This document shows, piece after piece, positions 39,601 to 51,100 of a stretch of 64,000 nucleotides of DNA. The number at the start of each line of letters is the position of its first letter. The first letter of the stretch is position 1. The stretch is taken from positions 15,220,744-15,284,743 of the forward strand of contig OX419759.1 in the NCBI GenBank assembly GCA_948567375.1, written 5' to 3'. This stretch comes from Lunularia cruciata. Taxonomy: Eukaryota; Streptophyta; Marchantiopsida; Lunulariales; Lunulariaceae. The translations under genes were made by a program, and so were the position numbers. Below the pieces are notes generated by a model that worked only from the letters and a program-made list of their open reading frames with translations, had not been told where the DNA came from and made no database searches.

Positions 39601-41114
39601 TTTCAAACACATATCCTTGAGGGAACCACCTATTTATACTAGTTTTTATTGTTAGTACATCGACACTAAGTTGTCACAAAATCTTTTTAGTGTAGATATT
39701 TTTATAATCCAAGAATAGGACATGTAAGGGAATCCTTGACATAATTATTTGGTCAAATAATATCATATGCTTATGGGATTATCCTTGTGAGTTTGAATAG
39801 TTCCTTAGATTCTATTTTTTAGATTCACTTTTGCTTAGTAATTAAGTTACTCTAGTAATTTGTAAATTTTGTGTATAATTATTTCACAAGGTGATGTGGT
39901 TATGCATTCTCAACAAGTTTACAAGTATGGTGGTGCATTTGATCCTTTGGTTGCAAGAGTTAGATACAAAGTAGTTTCTTTGGTTCTTGCAATTCCATCC
40001 AGATATTCATTTTAAATAAACATTGAGCAATTTGTAATCTCAAGACCAATGGACTGGAATTATGAGAAGAGAAGAAAGAAATATACCATAATGTTAACAG
40101 AGAGTCTAAGGGATATAATAACTATCCATACAAAGAAACCCTATCAACTAGCAATTTCAATGAAAAAATTGAATATTATCTTTCAAGCAACTAATAATTT
40201 GGCAAATAATTCATAGGTCCTATCTCTGAATCTACAATGGGTCTGCCTACTTGAAGTAGTTAAACTGCACAAGGCCTCAGGCCTGCAGGGCAGTACTACA
40301 GGTATGACTGCAATAAAGTCATAGTAATATCTTCCTCTTCTAGAACCAATCGGTATGTCAAAATCCGATTGGTCATAAATAAGAGTACTTTTTTTTACAA
40401 ATCCCATCACACACTGGAACCCCTTCACGCAATTTCTGCACAGTTCTTAATGAATGGAGGCATGTAATACCAAGACCTAAGGGAGAGGTGCATAACATTT
40501 GCAAAGGCTATGCGATTAAAGGAAGAGGTGCTACACACTTTGTGGGCAGTCTTGCATACGTGCCTTTAATATCTTGGCCTTTGGATCGCCAGTTCACCAG
40601 GCACTATCCCATGTCAATGGCCTATCTTATATCAATTATAAATGTTTTTTGTTCGTGGAGATAGAGGTGACATCCAAATTATTTCTAAATTTTGCTTATC
40701 ATGGAAGAATGGGTTACGAGAGAGCAAATAGAGAGAAAGAGAGAGGGGTGGTGAAGTCCATACAAAATAAATTATAACAATAGCATTCATAGTTATGGTT
40801 GAGAACAAGTGTGATAATAGTGATGGGCTCAATTCCAAAGGTTTTAACTTTGAGTTTTTAGCACAAGAGAAAAAGAGAATTATTTTTGTAAAAAATATAA
40901 ATTCCTCTTAAAGAATCATACATATCAAGAGTAGTCCTATACCTACTATTAGTATTTGCATTACCCAAGAAACCCTATCCTCAACAAACAACGACTCTGA
41001 GGAAGAAATTCAAAGTAGATGATTCTTGATCTCAAAATAACCATAAAACCATAATATATTAGGATGTCAATAGTCACATAGTAAACATCAGAGTGCACCA
41101 ATTGATAACTGTAA
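39600..41114 (+). mobile_element. Gypsy fragment: partial LTR, gag tail and protease edge
   Basis: The interval 39600-39895 resembles part of the gypsy LTR (CAAGAATAGGACATG, AATCCTTGACATAATTA, TTAAGTTACTCTAGTAATT, AATTATTTCACAAG). It then jumps to gag-tail sequence at 39897-40080 matching 19900-20070 (TTCTCAACAAGTTTACAAGTATGGT). The interval 40680-40930 matches 20220-20430 (ATCATGGAAGAATGGGTTACGAGAGAGC), and 41060-41110 matches about 20605-20650. Between 40180 and 40660 is other sequence. The fragment ends where peroxidase upstream sequence starts. Confidence 0.65.
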
Positions 41115-42015
41115 TGGAATTTAGTGAAATCAAATGGAATCTAATGCACATTGTAAAGTTTAACTTGAGCTTTTATAAGAAACCAAGTTATCAAGTTGAA
41201 CTTTACAATCATCGAGACCAATCATCACCAAGCTAAAGCTGCGCTTGAGAGGACTTGTCCTGGCGTTTTCTCCTGCAGTGACATTCTCGCCCTTGCTGCA
41301 CGTGATGCCTTTAGCTCTGTGAGTTCTAAACTTTGCCACCTCAGTCGGGATGAACTATAAGAATAAGCTTGATCACATTCCACTTGGGTAAGCTAGCAAA
41401 CATGCCTCTTCTCATACTGAACATTCTAGTTTATCACTTCATGTAAATCAGTTCCTCTGAATAAGGCTACGTGAGGCTCTGATTCGTCAATTTCCCTCTG
41501 TTAATTCATCTGATAGAAGTATTAGAATCGGAGTGCGTAGAGATTGGAGGACCAATGTGGACGGTTTCCCTAGGTCGTAGGGACGGTTTTCGTTTGAGTT
41601 GCGAGCGACACCGCAAGCTTCAGGGGCCTCGCCATTCATTTCGCCAGGAAGGACTCAGTGCGGCATACATGGTTGTCCTTTCGGGTGAACACATCCGTAT
41701 CTAATCAATATCTGGAAACAGTTTCATATCTTGATCCGAATTCAGGTCATGCAGTTCATGGTCAGCTAATATTGGTCCCGTACGGGATTTCCTTGAATTC
41801 TTGAATATCTAGACGATCTAAATTGGTAGTTGCGATTACGCAGGTGCGCATACCATCAGACTGACCACCTGTGACAAGGTCAAGCCACATATCTGGAACT
41901 TCGCCAACAGCAACCGTGCCGACCCCTACCTGAACAGAACTACGTGCAGAACAGGAGAGGAATACGCCCAAATACCGCTTCCAACACAAACAAGTTCATA
42001 ACTATCCATTCCTGT
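41115..42015 (+). pseudogene. Fifth peroxidase copy, gutted relic
   Basis: The interval 41115-41200 resembles the upstream region of gene 3 (GGAATCTAATGCACATTGT..., CTTGAGCTTTTATAAGAAACCAAG). It then fuses directly to mid exon 2 at about 41225, where CAAGCTAAAGCTGCGCTTGAG and GCTGCACGTGATGCC are preserved up to a GTGAG donor at about 41319. Exon 3 (about 41541-41685) is recognisable but frameshifted and shortened. Exon 4 starts after CAG at about 41843 (GTGCGCATACCATCAG) and is lost after about 42015. Leader, exon 1 and the distal haem site are absent. It is clearly non-functional. Confidence 0.85.
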
Positions 42016-44220
42016 TGGACATCTGTGTTGTCTACATCCACCGGAGCTTTGTTTACACCAAAGCTAGTTAAATACTTGAGATTCTTGAGATGTATGCAGT
42101 TAAGATTCATAACTGTTATTTTTGGCTGAGGCTTACTACCGTTTTGTCAAGTGTAAATATTCGCTAAGTGCTGACCAGTAGGAACTCCTGCACCTGCTCA
42201 CCAGGATTACTAAGTGTAGTCGGTAGGAAGTCCGCCTGGAATGTGAGGACGCCAGTAAGGGCACAGTTCACATTCCCAGAGAACAGGAGTAATTGACTGA
42301 ACAACGCAAAGAGATACGGAAAGCTCTTCCAAACCAATGTCAAAGTTCCTTTTTTTTTCCAGGCATTGGCAACACTTGAGAAACCCCAGCCTACCAATGG
42401 AACGTTGGTACGTTAGCTCACTCAAGCACTACCAACCAAGGCAGCAAAAGTGGTTGTAACTCTCCAAAGCCAAAACCATTGAGCAAGCTACAGAAGAAGC
42501 TAGTTCATGGGCTAAGGAGAATAAAAACCATCTCAAGCAAGCGCTCTTCCCCTCCCAAACTACCCTCCGGGCCCGATTGTGGGATACTACAACCCATTTT
42601 GCATCCCACCACCTAAACCGCGATCAGCCTATCTATCCCCACCCCGGCCGTAACGCCGCTTCCAAACCATGAAAAGCAATAAGTGACTGACGATTTTGGA
42701 GACCGGTTACAGCAAATGACACGAAAAATAGAGAACATGCTCAACACAGTGGAACAAATCCATGTCGCTAGCCTAACAAACATCAGCCACCTCCTGAAGC
42801 AGTACTTCACCCAAACATCCTCTGCACTATCTGCAAGGGCGTCGACCAGACCAATCTCCAATGTCCAAACCCAAATTTGAACAAGCAATGTACTTGGTGT
42901 GGGTGTGGGACGCTACGAGCACATGCACAAGGGATTTCACAAACGACAACAGTACATTCGGAATCAGGAGCACAAAGCTAACGTTCACCTGATTCAAGAG
43001 CATCAGACAACAAAGCTCAACCGACATCTTCAGGAACCACCGCCTCGCCCACAAGCCAGATCCTACGTTCCTGCCCATGTTCGCTGTCACATTTACCAGA
43101 AGAAAATCATCACGCTAGCCGCTGCCCAATGTTGTTTATTCTGCACTAGTTCCCACAAACCTCTCGATTGTTTGAACTTCCGAGCTGTACTTCATACCCT
43201 CTCTTCAAAGTCGAGCCAAACTAGCACCAACACTCATGTACAATTCATCTCCTATAGCAAGTCACAAACAGTACTTTCAATCCAAACTGAACCTCTGTCC
43301 ATTTCTCTTTTCGAATATTCTATCCCTGCCTGAAGATAGTCCTCTATACTTAACCACCAGGTCCAAAACTGTGAGCACGCCAATCTTCAAATGCATCCTG
43401 ATGACTTCGACGAGTTCCTGGAGGAAAACTCAGAATTTCCTGGAGGAAAATCCAGATCGGGAAGAAAGCGAATTATTCCATCCGGAGCTACCATAAGTCC
43501 GTCAACTAGTCCCACGTACAACTCCCCCACCCATTCACTTGATACGCCTACTTCCACCTAATCTCAATACCCTACAAGGATTACCGAATCCACTCACTTC
43601 CTGTAGTATCTTGGAGGACTTCACACTCATTCGGCCCACGATTACGTTGAAGCAATTACTTCTTACATCTCTTCGTGCACTCAGCGAACTGCACGACTTC
43701 TGCAACAAGCCTCACGGCCTCCCACAAAACCCCTCCAAAAAGATGATGACATTTGGGGTACCCACAAACTACATTCCGATCTTTTACCCCCAGCAATGCC
43801 AACACCTTCTCATCTGGGTCACTATTGGAGATCTCCTCATCAACCACTACAATATTAACTCTAGTCAACATCATGCCAAAGAGCCATATCACGTGAGTCA
43901 TCTATCCTCAGTATCTCCGACGCCTCAATATGCAATATGTGAAATGAAATGTACGTCGACAACACCAATGTCAAGGAACCATTACTCACTCTAATGATTC
44001 GTAGTTCATATAGTTCGCGTGCGGCAGGAGAGGGTGAGGGAGACAACACCAATGTCATGGAACCATTACTCACTCTAATGATTCGTAGTTCACATAGTTC
44101 TCGTGCGGCGGGAGAGTCCTACGTAGACATGTCTATAATATTTTAATGCTCTCTAACATGTAGCACTCTAGCGAATATCTATAATTTCTGAATGCACTCT
44201 AGCTTATAGCACTATGCCCG
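42016..44220. other. Unidentified decayed sequence with possible former coding frames
   Basis: Base composition rises in GC here relative to the flanking retroelement block. Plus-strand frames of 65-151 codons occur (42683-42880, 42899-43333, 43539-43994). None has a confident domain. One frame (about 43125-43200) reads CCLFCTSSHKPLDCLNF, which resembles a CX2CX3HX4C zinc-knuckle. In another frame near 42800-42900 the pattern CTIC...CTWCGCG occurs. These could be remains of a gag-like or zinc-finger gene. I would not assign a function. Confidence 0.3.
43959..44118 (+). repeat. 84-bp tandem duplication
   Basis: Two adjacent copies start ACAACACCAATGTCA at 43959 and 44043. They run through GAACCATTACTCACTC and ATTCGTAGTTCA to GTGCGGC(A/G)GGAGAG, with few differences. 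The period of 84 is a multiple of three. One plus-strand frame stays open across both copies (28 residues per unit), but nothing else supports translation. Confidence 0.9.
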
Positions 44221-45084
44221 ATTAATAGATTTTTTTAGTTTTTCAATTTCGAGTCCATTGATATTAGAAATTGATATTTAGATTGAGGACAATATAAAAT
44301 TAAAATATAAATTTATTAGTATTTTAAATTTCTTTTAGGATTTAAAATGATCATTATACAATGAGTATAATAGGTTTAGGATTTTCATTTTTCATTTTTT
44401 ATTTTTTATGATTTAGTTTTATAAAAAATTATTTTAAAATTTTGAATATAGAAATTAAAAAAATCATAAAAATCTATAGTTTTTAAAATTTAGAAATATT
44501 ATTTTCTTATGTGAAGTAGGAGGTGAATGGTTGTGGGTCGGTAGATATGAGAATATATAGAGAATAATATAGTATATTATTATTGTTATTCTTGTGCTAA
44601 CCATGGTTATATTTTCCCATGTGAAATCACCTAGAGCGACTCGAGATACACCATGCATGGTGTGTCATTGACTCGAGATACACCATGCATTGTGTGTCAT
44701 TGACGCTTTATCTTGCAAGGGGTAAAGATCCATGTGGGAAGGATGCACAAGGATTATAATTGAATCACTTGGGATACCCATATGAGAAGATTGATCACAT
44801 TAACAATAGTGATACTCGGGATTATATATATTTCTTCTATCCTTTTGTTGATCGTTTCAAGATATTGATCGAGTCATGGGACTAGTTAACTTTTCAAGTG
44901 AGTTACATTTTGGGGTTATATGAGACTAGTTTTCCGTGTCCATGGCTATTCCATAGGCTACCCCGCACACTCCATGATGAGGCTAGGTAGGCATTTTGCC
45001 TACCACTTGATCTTTTGGCATGTGATCCCTTGGACGAGTTAGCATAGTTCCTATTTTTCTTACTCTCTTGATGGTGTTTTTGTT
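44221..45084. other. AT-rich stretch and 32-bp tandem repeat before the RT pseudogene
   Basis: The interval 44220-44480 is extremely AT-rich with no coding signal. At 44639-44702 a 32-bp unit (ACTCGAGATACACCATGCAT...) is repeated twice. In the first copy it contains the perfect 16-bp palindrome ACACCATGCATGGTGT. From 44703 to 45084 there is no recognised feature, although it may be the 5' part of the retroelement. Confidence 0.5.
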
Positions 45085-47860
45085 ATGCTAGAGGAGGACG
45101 TGCGGTGCATAGAGAGGTGGCCACTAGATTTCATCAATTCCGAGTGGGATATTGGTCAGCCCTTCAAGAGGAGTCTGTCAAGGCTACATGATTTAGGAGA
45201 CAAACATTGCAATAAGAGACCACAAATTCCACTCAATTATGATGGTGTAAGACATTGGGTTAGGCGGGAGAGTTTAATAGAGCAGCAAGAGCGCTACACC
45301 CTTTGTCTTTGGCAACTCATATTGATGAGACTATCTCTTTCTCACGCTCACTACATCCCATAGCAATAGAGGGACTACCACTAGAAGTCTTAGATTATCA
45401 ACCTGAGCCGCCTTTATGTCTTGATAGGTGATTGTTTGTACAAAAATTGTACATTGCCCCTTGCCTTTCCTCAAGAGGCTTGTCGGGGATGGTTTATGAG
45501 CACTTTAGACATTACTTTTAGGCAGATGATCCTTCTAATGGTTTTACCAAGTTGTTTTAGATGGTTGTAGTAATAGCAAGAGGAAACATTCCTATGTTTG
45601 TTTGTCGGGTGTTAGGTGCTAGTCTACTTCTTGTGATGGAGAAAGACACAAGGAGCATTAGACCAATTGCTATTGGAGATATCTTTTTTGTGTTTGGTCA
45701 GTCGTACCATTGTCTTTCAACATTATTCTCACTTTTGATAGTACCTCAATTCACTTCAATTTGGAGTAGCTACACTTGGAAAATGTGAAGCTATATCTTT
45801 AGGCATTAAGGCACTCCTAGATATCCATCCAGAGTGGGTCGTCCTACAGGTGGATATTGAGAATGTTTTCAATAGCGTCTCATGGGCATCCATCTTTAGA
45901 GAGCTTAGGGAGGCTCATGGATCCTTGGCGAGTCATTCCTTTTGTGCGGTTTTGTATGGCTTTCCTACTTCCCTTTACTACTAGCATGGTGGTTCACAAG
46001 AAGGAGTCATTGTCTAGGAGTCAACTATTGGTACACGTTAGTGAAATCCTTTGGAGGGGACCTTATTTGCCATGGCTCACTTAAGAGCTCTCCTATCTAC
46101 TACTTTGGCCATGCTAAGTTGTGTATTTTACTCCTTGGCAAATGATACCCACATCGTGGGCCGTGTAGATCATATTAGGCAGACCTTTGACTACTTGACT
46201 ATCAGAGCTACATCTAGTAGGCTTGAAATTCAAGGTGTCAAAGTGCAATGCATGGTCCCCTTTAGGTATCCCTACCCACCTTGAGCTTCTAGAGGGGTGT
46301 CTCACGTCCATAGATTGACTACATGTTCTTGGAGTGCCGGTAAGATTGGTGGAGTGCCAATAGGATTGGAAGGTTTTGTCATAAGCTTCTTAAAACTTGC
46401 CATTATAGAGGATGTTCTCCATGTGGATGACCTTCCATTACTAGGAGATCCATAGGTGTCATCTGGTATACTCTCCTCCATTAATGTTCATCAACCATCC
46501 TACCTCATTTGTATAGTTCCTCCCTCACTGTCCTTCCTATCATATCTGAGAGCAATTGAAAGGAGGATTATGGGAGTCTTTGGTGATATTATTGGACCAA
46601 GGAAATTTGAGTGTGTGATAGGGGATTTATCACATAGACAAAAAGCTCTGAAAATCTCATGTGGAGGGGTTGGTTTGCTATCCATGGAGTAGATGGCACC
46701 TATAGCATTTTTGGGTAGTGGTACTTTCTCAACACCCCTACTTTCTTCTCGTTTTGTGGTTGTTGATAGGCCAATTTTGGAGACTTATGTGATAGAGGTG
46801 GAAGGAGTATCCTTTTCTCTCCATATGTTATTGCGGAAAACAAGAGATAGTCTATTCCCATGTGAACGAGAGTATTTTCCATCTTTTGCTTCACTATTGT
46901 CAGATTGGACTAGAGGTTTACAATTTTCCTTGATGGAGCAATAGTGTGAGCATACAATACATTCTCTCGTAGTTAACTTGTCCACTCCTCAGACTACTAG
47001 AGCACAACTTTGCTCTTGCTCCAGCAAGGGTGCATGCTCTTGGATCCTAGCTTGACCGTGCATTAGGGCATTCTGACTTGCACTAGCTACTTTCTTTATA
47101 ACATTGAGGTTTTGCCTAGGTTTTTTCCACCCATTTGCATCTTCATTACTCACTTGTGAGTGTGGTTCTACACTAGATGAAGTAGTGGTCCACATGACAC
47201 GGTGTCCTTTTGGAGGACAGAGGATAGTTACCAATGATGCTATTAGGTGCATAGTATTTGCGATGGCACGAGAGAGTGTATACTTTGCTTGGAGGGAGTG
47301 TTCATATGCTTTGTTGATAACACGTGTCAAGGTCCAAGATGATCAGGTGACAATAGCGGATGTCGTGGTTCCGAACTATATGTGAGATGCAATTTTGGAG
47401 GGAGTGATTACCCATCCCCCTTAATGGGCGGCAAGTGCAGCAGCATGTCACAAGGTCTCCAAGTATAGGGGCATGCAGCAAGGTCACCTCTTTGTTCCTC
47501 TAGCCTTGGAGTTATATGGAGCTATGGACACGGCATTTTACGCATTTGTCATGCAGTGCACGGGAACTTATCATGTTTGGCGCAAGGGTACCACTCTCAC
47601 TCTCATACTTTGTAGCATCTTTTAGACAGCATGTTGCTCTACATAGGGCAATGGCTGGTGCAATCCATAAGAGAGCAATCACATCAGGTAATGTTTCTTT
47701 AGATGCTCAAGTTGTGTGTAGACTAGACAACTTGCATAACTCAAATATTTTAGGTGCGATAGAGCAGATTTCTCATATAGACTCTATTAAGGCTTAGCCC
47801 CATTTTACCTGTTTTGTCTCTCCCTTGTAAAACTTGATGGGGTCTTCCCATCCTTTGTTT
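45085..47860 (+). pseudogene. Non-LTR-type reverse transcriptase element, multiply broken
   Basis: Shifting plus-strand frames yield a coherent polymerase order. MFVCRVLGASLLLVMEKDTR, RPIAIGDIFF, HPEWVVLQVDIENVFNS and SIFRELREAHGS form the fingers and first catalytic Asp. GTLFAMAHLRAL and SLANDTHIVG replace the (Y/F)xDD box. ISCGGVGLLSM follows as thumb-like sequence, then a distal domain with MTRCPFGGQRIVTNDAIR and QVTIADVVVPN. At least five stops or frameshifts occur, and the catalytic box reads LAND rather than xADD, so it is dead. I recall the family as reverse transcriptase-domain proteins common in bryophytes. The assignment to a named clade needs comparison. The coding remnant ends near 47794. 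Confidence 0.8.
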
Positions 47861-49399
47861 TTTTAATGCAGTCTCACTCTTCTCTAATGATTGTTCATAA
47901 TGCTTCTAATTATTATGACAACTAAATTTTTCAAGATGAAGGTTTATAAAAACTTAAAACAGTTTGAATGCATATCAAATTAACGTTGATATCTAAGTTA
48001 TCCGGCCACCAGCAATGATTGAGTGAATGAAGGAGGAGAAAAATCGTTAGGGCTCCTAATAACAAAAACATTCAAAATGAAGTTCTAAAAGAATCCTGGT
48101 ATACTTCTCGCAATGCCTTGCTTTACGCATGTCTGAGTAGAGGGATGAAAAGATTACAACCTCAAGACTTAGTTGGATAACCTGGGCAAAAATGAGAGCA
48201 TTTCTTTGCTTTGGGTATGATAAATCTTATGAATCCCAAGCACTTCTAGTATACCTTCGATGGTTCTAAAGAGACTAATTTTCTTCCTAATCCCTTTGAG
48301 AGGAATTTAATATATGTCTTGAAGAAGCTTGAACATTTGAATGATTATCAAAGGAATTTAATATTTGTCTTGAAAAAGCTTGAACATTTGATCGATAATC
48401 ATTCTTTGAAGGATAAGCTGACCAATATATATTTAATTTGATGAACTTGATCGAACAAATATTAGACCTCGAGTGAATTAATCGTGGTCGTAAGATAGTA
48501 CTCTTCTCAAAAGCTTGAAATATTTCTACAGCTACTAAGATACCTAGTTATGAACCTTACATAACATCATGTCAAACTGATTTCAGATGCCAGGATCCCT
48601 ATGAGGACAAAATACCATCTAAGCTCCGTCTTACTTCTCCTTCAGCTTGAATAAACCAAACTCTCAAACTCATTCCCGCATACCATCGCCCATAGCCAGA
48701 TTCAACTACCAGAATCTTCATCCATGGAATCAAAAATAACTCATGATTAAATGCAAGATATTATTTGTTTACTGTTCTCAGCTCAAAATCCTAGTACAAG
48801 GCCTCTAAATCTGTAAAGCGCTCTAATGGCAAGCGATCCCAAGTATGCTCAAGCAGCTTTAACGCTGCATATCCGTATCTCCTACGGCAACCTAGTGCTT
48901 ATCCCCGGTTCTGTCCCTTCCTGGTCGAAGAGGTACATGTTCATTGTGTGCATATTGCCTTCTCCTCATTTCGACTTAGCTTAATGCTAGCATTGCTCTC
49001 ACGAGAAGGTATTACTATCTCACTTCTTTGACTGACAGAAAGCATCGAATATCAACTTCCTTGCTCTTCCCCGGTCCTGTGCTCTTTGAATGATTCTGAC
49101 TTCTAGTTTCCAAATTAATGGAAGCAACGGTTACTGAAGATAAATTAGGACTGAAACTCTTCGATATTGGAACTACTCCTATTTGCAACCTGTGCAGACT
49201 TTAGATCTCTTGCTACTCTAATCGAAATCTACAATGAGCTACTTAGTCTACCTTATCAATTGGCATGTACAGCCTCATCGCCGCTTGCCCAGCACCCACC
49301 TTTGCTTCTGAATGTGGGAACGATTTGGGATGGTAGACAACAACAATAGGGGAGGAAAATCGGAACGTCAAAACTGTGGAGTGAGGATTGAGGAACTGC
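47861..49399. other. Intergenic sequence; 3' flank of the EF-1alpha gene
   Basis: At 48302-48400 a 51-bp unit (GGAATTTAATAT.TGTCTTGAA.AAGCTTGAACATTTGA) is repeated twice. Otherwise I see nothing coding. The last few hundred bases (about 49100-49399) should contain the 3'UTR of the EF-1alpha gene on the minus strand. No clear AATAAA signal was identified. Confidence 0.45.
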
Positions 49400-50743
49400 T
49401 CACTTCTTCTTAGCTGCTGCCTTGGTGATTTTAGCACCGGTGGGGTCCTTCTTCTCAACAGCCTTGATAACTCCGACTGCCACAGTTTGTCGCATGTCCC
49501 GCACAGCGAAGCGACCGAGAGGTGGGTACTCAGCGAAGGTCTCCACAGTCATGGGCTTGGTGGGGATCATTTTCACGAACCCGGCATCTCCGTTCTTTAA
49601 GAACTTGGGCTCTTTTTCCAGCTCCTTCCCAGAGCGACGGTCGACTTTGGTTAGAATCTCGGCGAATTTCACAGCGATATGGGAGGTGTGGCAATCCAGA
49701 ACTGGTGCATAGCCGTTGCCTATTTGACCAGGGTGGTTCATGATGATAACCTGGGAGGTGAAGTTAGCTGCCTCCTTCGCGGGGTCATTCTTGGAGTCCG
49801 AAGCAACGAATCCACGCTTCAAGTCCTTCACTGCCACATTTTTGACATTGAATCCAACATTGTCACCCGGTAATGCTTCGAGGAGTGCTTCATGGTGCAT
49901 TTCTACGGACTTGACCTCAGTGGTCAGTCCTGTTGGGGCAAAGCACACCAGCATACCAGGCTTGATTACACCAGTTTCAACTCGTCCCACTGGAACAGTT
50001 CCAATGCCTCCAATCTTGTATACATCCTGGAGGGGCAACCTGAGAGGCTTGTCTGAAGGCCTCTTTGGCTCTGACACGTTGTCCAGAGCTTCCAAAAGTG
50101 TCGGTCCTTTGTACCAGTCGAGATTGATGGACCTCTCAATCATGTTGTCTCCCTCAAACCCAGAAATGGGCACGAATGGGATTTTGTCCGGGTTGTATCC
50201 CACCTTCTTCAGATAAGTTGACACTTCCTTCTGAATCTCCTCGTACCTACCCTTGGAATACTTGGGAGTGGTGGCGTCCATCTTGTTGCAGCAGCAGATC
50301 ATCTGCTTAACTCCTAAAGTGAAAGCCAACAAGGCATGCTCACGAGTCTGTCCATCCTTGGAAATTCCAGCCTCAAAACCTCCAGTGGTGGAATCGATGA
50401 TGAGAACAGCACAGTCGGCCTGTGATGTACCTGTGATCATGTTCTTGATGAAATCCCTGTGACCAGGGGCATCGATAACTGTGCAGTAGTACTTGGTGGT
50501 CTCAAACTTCCACAAAGCAATATCGATGGTAATACCACGCTCACGCTCGGCCTTGAGCTTATCGAGCACCCAGGCATACTTGAAAGATCTCTTGTTCATT
50601 TCAGCCGCCTCCTTCTCGAAACGCTCGATCACACGCTTGTCGATACCTCCCAGCTTGTAAATCAAATGACCTGTGGTTGTCGACTTTCCAGAGTCGACAT
50701 GGCCGATGACCACAATGTTGATGTGAAATTTCTCCTTCCCCAT
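49400..50743 (-). CDS. EF1A: Translation elongation factor 1-alpha (eEF1A), uninterrupted CDS
   Basis: The protein has 447 residues, the normal length for plant eEF1A, which delivers aminoacyl-tRNA to the ribosomal A site as a GTPase in the cytosol. The GTP-binding motifs are all present: GHVDSGKS (14-21), the GITI switch region, DAPGH (91-95) and NKMD (153-156). Domain 2 and 3 markers follow ([41 protein letters not shown]), with a lysine-rich C-terminus KAAAKKK. The ATG at 50743 aligns with the family start MGKEK. No stop, frameshift or odd residue at key sites is seen, so it looks functional. The coding region has no intron. I recall one coding intron in many flowering-plant copies, so this copy could be ancestral-type intronless or a retrocopy. 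Confidence 0.98.
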   Translation of the reverse strand: MGKEKFHINIVVIGHVDSGKSTTTGHLIYKLGGIDKRVIERFEKEAAEMNKRSFKYAWVLDKLKAERERGITIDIALWKFETTKYYCTVIDAPGHRDFIKNMITGTSQADCAVLIIDSTTGGFEAGISKDGQTREHALLAFTLGVKQMICCCNKMDATTPKYSKGRYEEIQKEVSTYLKKVGYNPDKIPFVPISGFEGDNMIERSINLDWYKGPTLLEALDNVSEPKRPSDKPLRLPLQDVYKIGGIGTVPVGRVETGVIKPGMLVCFAPTGLTTEVKSVEMHHEALLEALPGDNVGFNVKNVAVKDLKRGFVASDSKNDPAKEAANFTSQVIIMNHPGQIGNGYAPVLDCHTSHIAVKFAEILTKVDRRSGKELEKEPKFLKNGDAGFVKMIPTKPMTVETFAEYPPLGRFAVRDMRQTVAVGVIKAVEKKDPTGAKITKAAAKKK

Positions 50744-51100
50744 CGCGCTAGCTGCTGCTTCTGGGAGAGCTCAAGCTCGAATCGGAAGCTGCTATGGACT
50801 AATCACTAACCACTAAAGCTCCTATCTCGAACTTGAGTATCGCAGCGGAAGACGAGAGCGAGTAGGTTGTGTCTGTACACAACACTGAGCCGATTTTGTA
50901 GTCGTTGTTGTAAGTGAGCATCAAAACAAGCAAGTAAATATCAGCACCAAATAATTCTTTAATGCTTGTTACTCCTACGTGCAAGATACCGATGGGAGAT
51001 TTTGTCACTGTCATCAATGTGCCGAATATACTAGACATAATGACTGTAGTTCAATCTCCAAGATTCCATTTATGTCACTTTCGATATTTCTCAAAACCTC
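50744..51100 (-). promoter_or_regulatory. Leader and promoter region of the EF-1alpha gene
   Basis: Reading the minus strand toward the ATG, a pyrimidine-rich stretch CTCGCTCTCGTCTTCCG (about 50845-50862) resembles the leaders of plant translation-machinery genes. Possible 3' splice sites (TCCATAGCAG and GAAGCAGCAG) lie between it and the ATG. A leader intron is possible but not demonstrated. No convincing TATA box is visible. Confidence 0.35.

Noticed and set aside
43125-43200. CCLFCTSSHKPLDCLNF as a zinc-knuckle of a BEL/Pao-type gag
   Set aside because: The motif is short, the spacing differs from the usual CCHC, the surrounding frame has no other gag feature, and that element class is not expected in plants.
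44220-44480. Organelle-derived insert suggested by extreme AT richness
   Set aside because: No organelle gene, tRNA or rRNA motif is present. Low-complexity intergenic DNA explains it better.
49422-50809. Long open frames on the plus strand (up to 158 codons) opposite EF-1alpha
   Set aside because: They mirror the strong codon bias of the EF-1alpha CDS on the minus strand and contain no domain of their own.
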